Assembly: GCA_028751875.1 (NCBI GenBank)
Contig: CM054141.1
Location: 74,243,646 to 74,307,645, forward strand
Reading direction: 5' to 3'
Length of the DNA: 64,000 nucleotides
From: Rapana venosa
Lineage: Eukaryota > Mollusca > Gastropoda > Neogastropoda > Muricidae
Every line of letters begins with the position of its first letter. Position 1 is the first letter of the stretch. The position numbers were made by a program, and so were the translations under genes. Positions 57,630 through 64,000 of this stretch are shown here, piece after piece. The notes under the pieces were generated by a model. It made no database searches. It worked only from the letters and a program-made list of their open reading frames with translations, and had not been told where the DNA came from.

Positions 57630-58430
57630 GCATGTTGTATACAAATGTTCTGCAATACAGACGTCACTATGTGGTTGGTGTATAAATGGTGCTGCAATAC
57701 AGACTGTCACTATGGTGTTCGTGTATAAAAGGTCTGCAATAACAGTACTGTCACTATGTTGGTGTATAATGTTCTGCATACAGACTGTCACTATGTTGGT
57801 ATGTCAATTACTGCAATACAGACGTCACTATGTGTTGGTGTATAAATGTTCTACAATACAGACTGTCACTATGTGTTGGTGTGTTAATGTTCTGCAATAC
57901 AGACTGTCATTATGTGTTGGTATGTCAATTACTGCAATACAGACTGTCACTATGTGTTGGTGTATAAATGTTCTGCAATACAGACTGTCACTATGTGTTG
58001 GTGTGTAAATGTTCTGCAATACAGACTGTCACTATGTGTTGGTATGTCAATTACTGCAATACAGACTGTCACTATGTGTTGGTGTATAAATGTTCTGCAA
58101 TACAGACTGTCACTATGTGTTGGTGTATAAATGTACTGCAATACAGACTGTCACTATGTGTTGATATATAAATGTACTGCAATACAGACTGTCACTATGT
58201 GTTGATATATAAATGTACTGCAATACGATGTCACTATGTGTTGGTGTATAAATGTTCTGCATTAGACTGTCACTATGTGTTGTGATATAAATGTACTGTA
58301 TGCTGACTGTCACTAATAAGTGTATGGTGTTAAGTACTGTAAGACAGACTGGTCACTATTGTTGGTGTATAAATGTCATGTAATACAGACTGTCATATTG
58401 TTGGTGTGTATAATGTTTGCTATTATACAT
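57630..58430. repeat. Satellite S41, first block
   Basis: About 19 units of actatgtgttggtgtataaa, then tgttctgcaatacagactgt and c (41 bp). A shorter variant reads ggtatgtcaattactgcaat. The C/W/V-rich plus and H/T-rich minus frames are repeat translations. Confidence 0.95.
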
Positions 58431-58525
58431 GTAGACCACTAGGGGTGTCAATGATACATGGTAGACACTAGGTAGCATGATACATGTAAACTCACTGTAG
58501 GGTGACACTGTAGACCATTGTTACT
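58431..58525. repeat. Satellite S28, second block (remnant)
   Basis: Three decayed units: atacatgtagaccactaggg, gatacatggtagacactagg and gatacatgtaaactcactg. Confidence 0.8.
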
Positions 58526-59145
58526 GTGACAGTGAGTGGTAGGTGTACTGTGATATAAACAGTCACTGGTAGGTGTACTGTGGCATAAACAGTCACTGGT
58601 AGGTGTACTGTGACATAAACAGTCACTGGTAGATGTACTGTGACATAAACAGTCACTGGTAGGTGTACTGTGACATAAACAGTCACTGGCAGGTGTACTG
58701 TGACATAAACAGTCACTGGTAGATGTACTGTGACATAAACAGTCACTGGCAGGTGTACTGTGACATAAACAGTGGTAGGTGTACTGACATAAACAGTCAC
58801 TGGTAGGTGTACTGTGACATAAACAGTCACTGGTAGGTGTACTGTGACATAAACAGTGGTAGGTGTACTGTGACATAAAGTCACTGGTAGATGTACTGTG
58901 ACATAAACAGTGGTGGGTGTACTGACAAAGTCACTGGTAGATGTACTGTGACATAAACAGTGGTGGGTGTACTGACATAAAGTCACTGGTAGATGTACTG
59001 TGACATAAACAGTCACTGGTAGATGTACTGTGACATAAACAGTCACTGGTAGGTGTACTGACATAAAGTCACTGGTAGGTGTACTGACATAAAAGTCACT
59101 GGTAGATGTACTGTGACTTAACAGTCACTGGTAGGTGTACTGAGG
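58526..59145. repeat. Satellite S30, second block
   Basis: About 21 units of cactggtaggtgtactgtga followed by cataaacagt (30 bp), with shorter 20-26-bp variants lacking gtcact. As 30 is a multiple of three, minus-strand frames of 142 and 190 codons open (58,448-58,876 and 58,492-59,064). They translate one ten-residue motif. Confidence 0.96.
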
Positions 59146-60410
59146 TAGAGAAACACTGCATGTTGGTATATAAATGTTCTGCAATACAGACTGTCACTAT
59201 GTGTTGGTGTATAAATGTTCTGCAATACAGACTGTCACTATGTGTTGGTATATAAATGTTCTGCAATACAGACTGTCACTATGTGTTGGTATATAAATGT
59301 TCTGCAATATAGACTGTCATTATGTGTTGGTGTATAAATGTTCTGCAATATAGACTGTCATTATGTGTTGGTATATAAATGTTCTGCAATATAGACTGTC
59401 ATTATGTGTTGGTGTATAAATGTTCTGCAATACAGACTGTCACTATGTGTTGGTATATAAATGTTCTGTAATATAGACTGTCACTGTGTGTTGGTATATA
59501 AATGTTCTGCAATATAGACTGTCATTATGTGTTGGTGTATAAATGTTCTGCAATATAGACTGTCACTGTGTGTTGGTTTTATAAATGTTCTGCAATATAG
59601 ACTGTCTTATGTGTTGGTGTATAAATGTTCTCCCAATTTATAGACTGTCACTGTTGTGTTGGTTATAAATTTTCTGCAATACAGACTGTCACTATGTGTT
59701 GGTGTATAAATGTTCTGCAATATAGACTGTCATTATGTGTTGGTGTATAAATGTTCTGCAATATAGACTGTCACTGTGTGTTGGTATATAAATGTTCTGC
59801 AATACAGACTGTCACTATGTGTTGGTGTATAAATGTTCTGCAATACAGACTGTCATTATGTGTTGGTATTATTAATGTTCTGCAATACAAACTGTCACTA
59901 TGTGTTGGTATATAAATGTACTGCAATATAGACTGTCACTGTGTGTTGGTATATAAATGTTCTGCAATACAGACTGTCATTATGTGTTGGTATGTCAATT
60001 ACTGCAATACAGACTGTCACTATGTGTTGATATATAAATGTACTGCAATATAGACTGTCACTGTGTGTTGGTATATAAATGTTCTGCAATACAGACTGTC
60101 ATTATGTGTTGGTATATAAATGTTCTGCAATACAGACTGTCACTATGTGTTGGTATATAAATGTCCTGCAATATAGACTGTCATTATGTGTCAGTGTATC
60201 AATATATATATTACTGCAACATAAAGTGTCACTGTGTGTGTTGGTATATAAATGTCCTGCAATATATGCTGTCACTCGATGGATTAATGAACTTCAATAC
60301 AGACTTTCATTGTATGTTGGTACATAAATGTACTGCAATTCAGACTGTCAGTTTATGTTGGTATACATGTTGTTTTCTAAACTGTTACTGCAGACTGTAT
60401 TACGTGCTAT
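59146..60410. repeat. Satellite S41, second block
   Basis: About 30 units of the 41-bp repeat of 57,630-58,430. This block prefers ggtatataaatgttctgcaa and contains a tatagactgtcatt variant. It decays after about 60,190. Confidence 0.95.
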
Positions 60411-60640
60411 AATATGTCATTTGTTGTTGGTATCACATATTTACTGTGATATGGTATGTCAATGTTGCTGGTACATATTTATTGTGACATGTCATTAGCT
60501 GTTGTGTTGATACATTTTGCTGTGATACGACATGTTATTTGTCGCAGGTACATATTTATTGTGACATGTGATTTGTTGCTGGGTGTTTTTTTTTATTGTG
60601 ATGTAAAATATCAATACATATAAAAGGCTGTGCTGCTGCC
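60411..60640. repeat. Degenerate continuation, tgtgatatgt-type words
   Basis: Loose repetition of ggtacatatttattgtgaca at about 60,469 and 60,547. It may be a very decayed satellite. Confidence 0.5.
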
Positions 60641-60940
60641 TGAGCGCTGGGGGTATGCTAATGGAGGGGTAGGGGCCAGTTTTTCTGATGAGTGGTGACT
60701 TTGATGGAGGGGGGGTGGGGGTGGGGTTGGGGGGTGTATGCTAAATCGAGGGCAGGGGCCCGTTTTTCTGAAGAGCGGGACTTTGATGGAGGGGGGGGGG
60801 GTGTTTGAGGGGTTGGGGGGGGGGGGGGGGGGGGTGTATGCTAATCGAGGGGCAGGGGCCAGTTTTCTGAAGAGCGGTGACTTTGATGGAGGGGTGGGGG
60901 GGGGGGGGGGGGGGGGGGGTTGCTAACGAGGGGCAGGGGC
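60641..60940. repeat. G-rich minisatellite, about 100-bp unit, 3 copies
   Basis: gtatgctaat-gagggg-aggggccagtttttctga, then agcggtgactttgatgga and a G-rich tract of variable length, repeat at about 60,652, 60,735 and 60,835. G tracts of 8 to more than 20 bases lie at 60,790-60,833 and 60,897-60,919. The frames here are low complexity. Confidence 0.85.
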
Positions 60941-61125
60941 AGTCTGCGCGGCAGGGAGGGTGTTGACAGTTCAAGGGCCCGGCTGTGTGGGGTTCTGGTT
61001 TTCAAGGAACATGAGATCTCATGGCTGTCGCGTCACAGTCCAGACACTGGTTCTGACAGGGTGGTACAAGCTGTTGGTGTCTGCAACAAACACGCACGAC
61101 AGACACTCGCGCTGTCCCTTTAGTG
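60941..61125. other. Short single-copy-looking stretch
   Basis: Balanced composition with no recognisable feature. A 242-codon plus frame (60,960-61,688) starts here but soon enters tandem repeats. Confidence 0.5.
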
Positions 61126-61570
61126 TAACACACTACACACACACACACGCTGTGGGTGTCCCTCAACCAAAACACAGCACAGCAAAGCAACACATCAGCG
61201 CTGCTCCTTCAGGGGTAAACACACACAAGCTGTTGGGTGTCCTGCAACAACACAGCACAGCACAGCACAGCACACATCAGCGCCAGTCCTTCAGTGTAAC
61301 ACACACACACACACACACACAGCTGTTGGGTGTCCTGCAACAACACAGCACAGCACAGCACACATCAGCGCTGCTCCTTCAGTGTAACACACACACACAC
61401 ACACACAGCTGCTGGGTGTCCTGCAACAACACAGCACAGCACAGCACACATCAGCGCTGCTCCTTCAGTGTAACACACACACACACACACACACAGCTGC
61501 TGGGTGTCCTGCAACAACACAGCACAGCACAGCACACATCAGCGCTGCTCCTTCAGTGTAACACACACAT
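61126..61570. repeat. Satellite, about 87-bp unit, about 5 copies, with nested (CA)n
   Basis: Unit words are agctgttgggtgtcctgcaa, caacacagcacagcacagca, cacatcagcgctgctccttc and agtgtaacacacacac. Starts fall near 61,228, 61,321, 61,407 and 61,495. The CA run and the (cagca)n block vary in length between units. Confidence 0.94.
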
Positions 61571-63662
61571 ATGTATCACAGTACAGTTAAACAGTCAGTG
61601 TAACACACACACACATATATATATATATATATGTATATCTATCACATTAGCATTAATTCTTCAGTGCAGCACACATATCACAGTATAGTTAGTCCTTCAG
61701 TGTAACACATATCACAGTATAGTTAATCCTTCAGTACAGCACACATATCACAGTATTGCTAATCCTTCAGTGTAACACATATCACAGTATAGTTAATCCT
61801 TCAGTGTAACACACACATATCACAGTATAGTTGATCCTTCAGTGTAACACACACATATCACAGTATAGTTGATCCTTCAGTGTAACACACACACATATCA
61901 CAGTATAGTTAATCCTTCAGTACAGTACACATATCACTGTATAGTTAATCCTTCAGTACAGTACACATATCACAGTATAGTTAATCCTTCAGTACAGTAC
62001 ACATATCACAGTATAGTTAATACTTCAGTACAGTACACATATCACAGTATTGCTAATCCTTCAGTACAGTACACATATCACAGTATAGTTGATCCTTCAG
62101 TGTAACACACACACATATCACAGTATAGTTAATCCTTCAGTACAGTACACATATCACTGTATAGTTAATCCTTCAGTACAGTACACATATCACAGTATAG
62201 TTAATCCTTCAGTACAGTACACATATCACAGTATAGTTAATACTTCAGTACAGTACACATATCACAGTATTGCTAATCCTTCAGTACAGTACACATATCA
62301 CAGTATAGTTAATCCTTCAGTACAGTACACATATCACAGTATAGTTAATCCTTCAGTACAGTACACATATCACAGTATAGTTAATCCTTCAGTGTAACAC
62401 ACACACATATCACAGTATAGTTAATCCTTCAGTGTAACACACACATATCACAGTATAGTTGATCCTTCAGTGTAACACACACACACATATCACAGTATAG
62501 TTAATCCTTCAGTACAGCACACATATCACAGTATAGTTGATCCTTCAGTACAGCACACATATCACAGTATAGTTAATCCTTCAGTACAGTACACATATCA
62601 CAGTATAGTTAATCCTTCAGTACAGTACACATATCACAGTATAGTTAATACTTCAGTACAGTACACATATCACAGTATAGTTAATCCTTCAGTACAGTAC
62701 ACATATCACAGTATTGCTAATCCTTCAGTACAGTACACATATCACAGTCTTGCTAATCCTTCAGTACAGTACACATATCACAGTATAGTTAATCCTTCAG
62801 TACAGTACACATATCACAGTATAGTTAATCCTTCAGTACAGTACACATATCACAGTATAGTTAATCCTTCAGTACAGTACACATATCACAGTATAGTTAA
62901 TACTTCAGTACAGTACACATATCACAGTATAGTTGATCCTTCAGTACAGTACACATATCACAGTATAGTTAATCCTTCAGTACAGCACACATATCACAGT
63001 ATAGTTAATACTTCAGTACAGTACACATATCACAGTATAGTTGATCCTTCAGTACAGTACACATATCACAGTATAGCTAATCCTTCAGTACAGTACACAT
63101 ATCACAGTATAGTTAATACTTCAGTACAGTACACATATCACAGTATAGCTAATCCTTCAGTACAGTACACATATCACAGTATAGCTAATCCTTCAGTACA
63201 GTACACATATCACAGTATTGCTAATCCTTCAGTACAGTACACATATCACAGTACAGCTAATCCTTCAGTACAGTACACATATCACAGTATAGCTAATCCT
63301 TCAGTACAGTACACATATCACAGTATAGCTAATCCTTCAGTACAGTACACATATCACAGTATAGTTAATACTTCAGTACAGTACACATATCACAGTATTG
63401 CTAATCCTTCAGTACAGTACACATATCACAGTATAGTTAGTCCTTCAGTACAGTACACATATCACAGTATTGCTAATCCTTCAGTACAGTACACATATCA
63501 CAGTATTGCTAATCCTTCAGTACAGTACACATATCACAGTATAGTTAGTCCTTCAGTACAGTACACATATCACAGTATAGCTAATCCTTCAGTACAGTAC
63601 ACATATCACAGTATAGCTAATCCTTCAGTACAGTACACATATCACAGTATTGCTAATCCTTC
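61571..63662. repeat. Satellite, 36-bp unit, about 55 copies
   Basis: Unit agtacagtacacatatcaca followed by gtatagttaatccttc. Regular variants are gttgatcc, attgctaatcc, atagctaatcc and a gtgtaacacacac form linking it to the preceding 87-bp array. The 36-bp period keeps plus frames open (61,869-62,105 and 62,089-62,397). They encode only a repeated 12-residue motif. Confidence 0.97.
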
Positions 63663-64000
63663 TGTTATAGTGTGCACTTTAACGTTTGAACTAAACCCCT
63701 CTTTCCTTCCCCTCCACCCCCCCCCCCCTTCTTGAAAGAATGTTTTTAACCTGGTTAGACTTCATGATTTGCTCAGTTCAGCAATTCCAAAAGACAGAGT
63801 TAGGTTTCTTTGACAACTTCTCAGTCTGTTTGGATAGCCATGGTTGCAGGCTGAGGATTCTTTTAATCCACTTGAGACTTTAGCTAGGGAGGCCTATTGG
63901 GGTCTGTGTTGGCGACCCTTTTCTTCCCTTTGGTGTCCAGCATATCTCCTGAGTGAGTTTGGAGCATTGGCAACCAATCCATGTGTGAATTGTCACTGTC
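63663..64000. other. Unassigned single-copy-looking DNA
   Basis: Normal composition apart from a C tract (63,717-63,728). No frame with a domain, no repeat match inside the window. Confidence 0.5.

Noticed and set aside
58448..59064. 142- and 190-codon minus frames
   Set aside because: They translate the 30-bp satellite into one ten-residue motif.
60960..61688. 242-codon plus frame, among the longest in the window
   Set aside because: Only the first 50 codons precede tandem repeats. The rest is T/H/Q-rich translation of CA runs and an 87-bp array. No splice, start context or domain supports a gene.
57062..63662. CRISPR-like regular arrays of 28-36-bp repeats
   Set aside because: Units are directly tandem with no unique spacers and no cas-type genes, in an animal genomic context.

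Overview
This is a eukaryotic, almost certainly invertebrate, intergenic window. The mixture points to a lophotrochozoan and probably a mollusc, though this is inference and not proven: L2/CR1-like and RTE-like LINEs, a Ty3/gypsy remnant, SINEs with tRNA-like and 5S-rRNA-like promoters, a piggyBac-like MITE and very many unrelated minisatellites. I found no host protein-coding gene, no functional rRNA or tRNA gene, and no bacterial operon or CRISPR array. All coding signal comes from retroelements, and every retroelement frame seen is broken. Most long open frames come from tandem repeats or homopolymers.

The window has two textures. From 1 to about 28.64 kb, homopolymers of all four bases are inflated, with a pure G run of 185 bases and a C run of 46. 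Repeat families present in both halves show the same words with extra bases in this half, so it is best read as damaged consensus sequence. It still holds recognisable elements: degenerate minisatellites (2.4-5.2 kb), SINE fragments (5.8-8.8 kb), a sense LINE 3' part (8.8-10.1 kb), an antisense LINE 3' part (12.3-13.3 kb), a 65-bp minisatellite (13.5-14.0 kb), a short sense RT fragment (16.3-16.7 kb), a long antisense L2-like LINE (21.2-24.4 kb) and a Ty3/gypsy pol remnant (about 25.3-28.1 kb). The change of texture falls inside an RTE-like LINE (28.15-29.24 kb).

From about 28.7 kb the sequence is clean. It contains an RTE-like LINE copy with a 5' inversion (31.0-31.55 kb), an intact 298-bp SINE flanked by a perfect 15-bp duplication (31,773-32,070), and a series of minisatellites (32.7-36.6 kb).

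A large satellite superfamily with the core acatgtatag then runs from about 38.85 to 50.1 kb. It is interrupted at 42.0-48.5 kb by a stack of insertions. A 5'-truncated LINE (B) entered the satellite, a near full-length LINE (A) and a tRNA-derived SINE entered LINE B, and a piggyBac-like MITE entered a TTAA site in the satellite next to it.

From 50.1 to 63.66 kb nearly everything is tandem repeat (77, 31, 21/67, 45-54, 28, 30, 41, about 87 and 36 bp units), with a tRNA-SINE (51.88-52.29 kb), a LINE tail (53.7 kb) and an RTE fragment (56.3-56.9 kb) between arrays. The last 340 bases are unassigned single-copy-looking DNA.

I did not find a previously undescribed biological system. The strongest observations are structural: the intact 5S/tRNA-like SINE, the nested insertion stack, the repeated order of three satellites, and the internal quality boundary.
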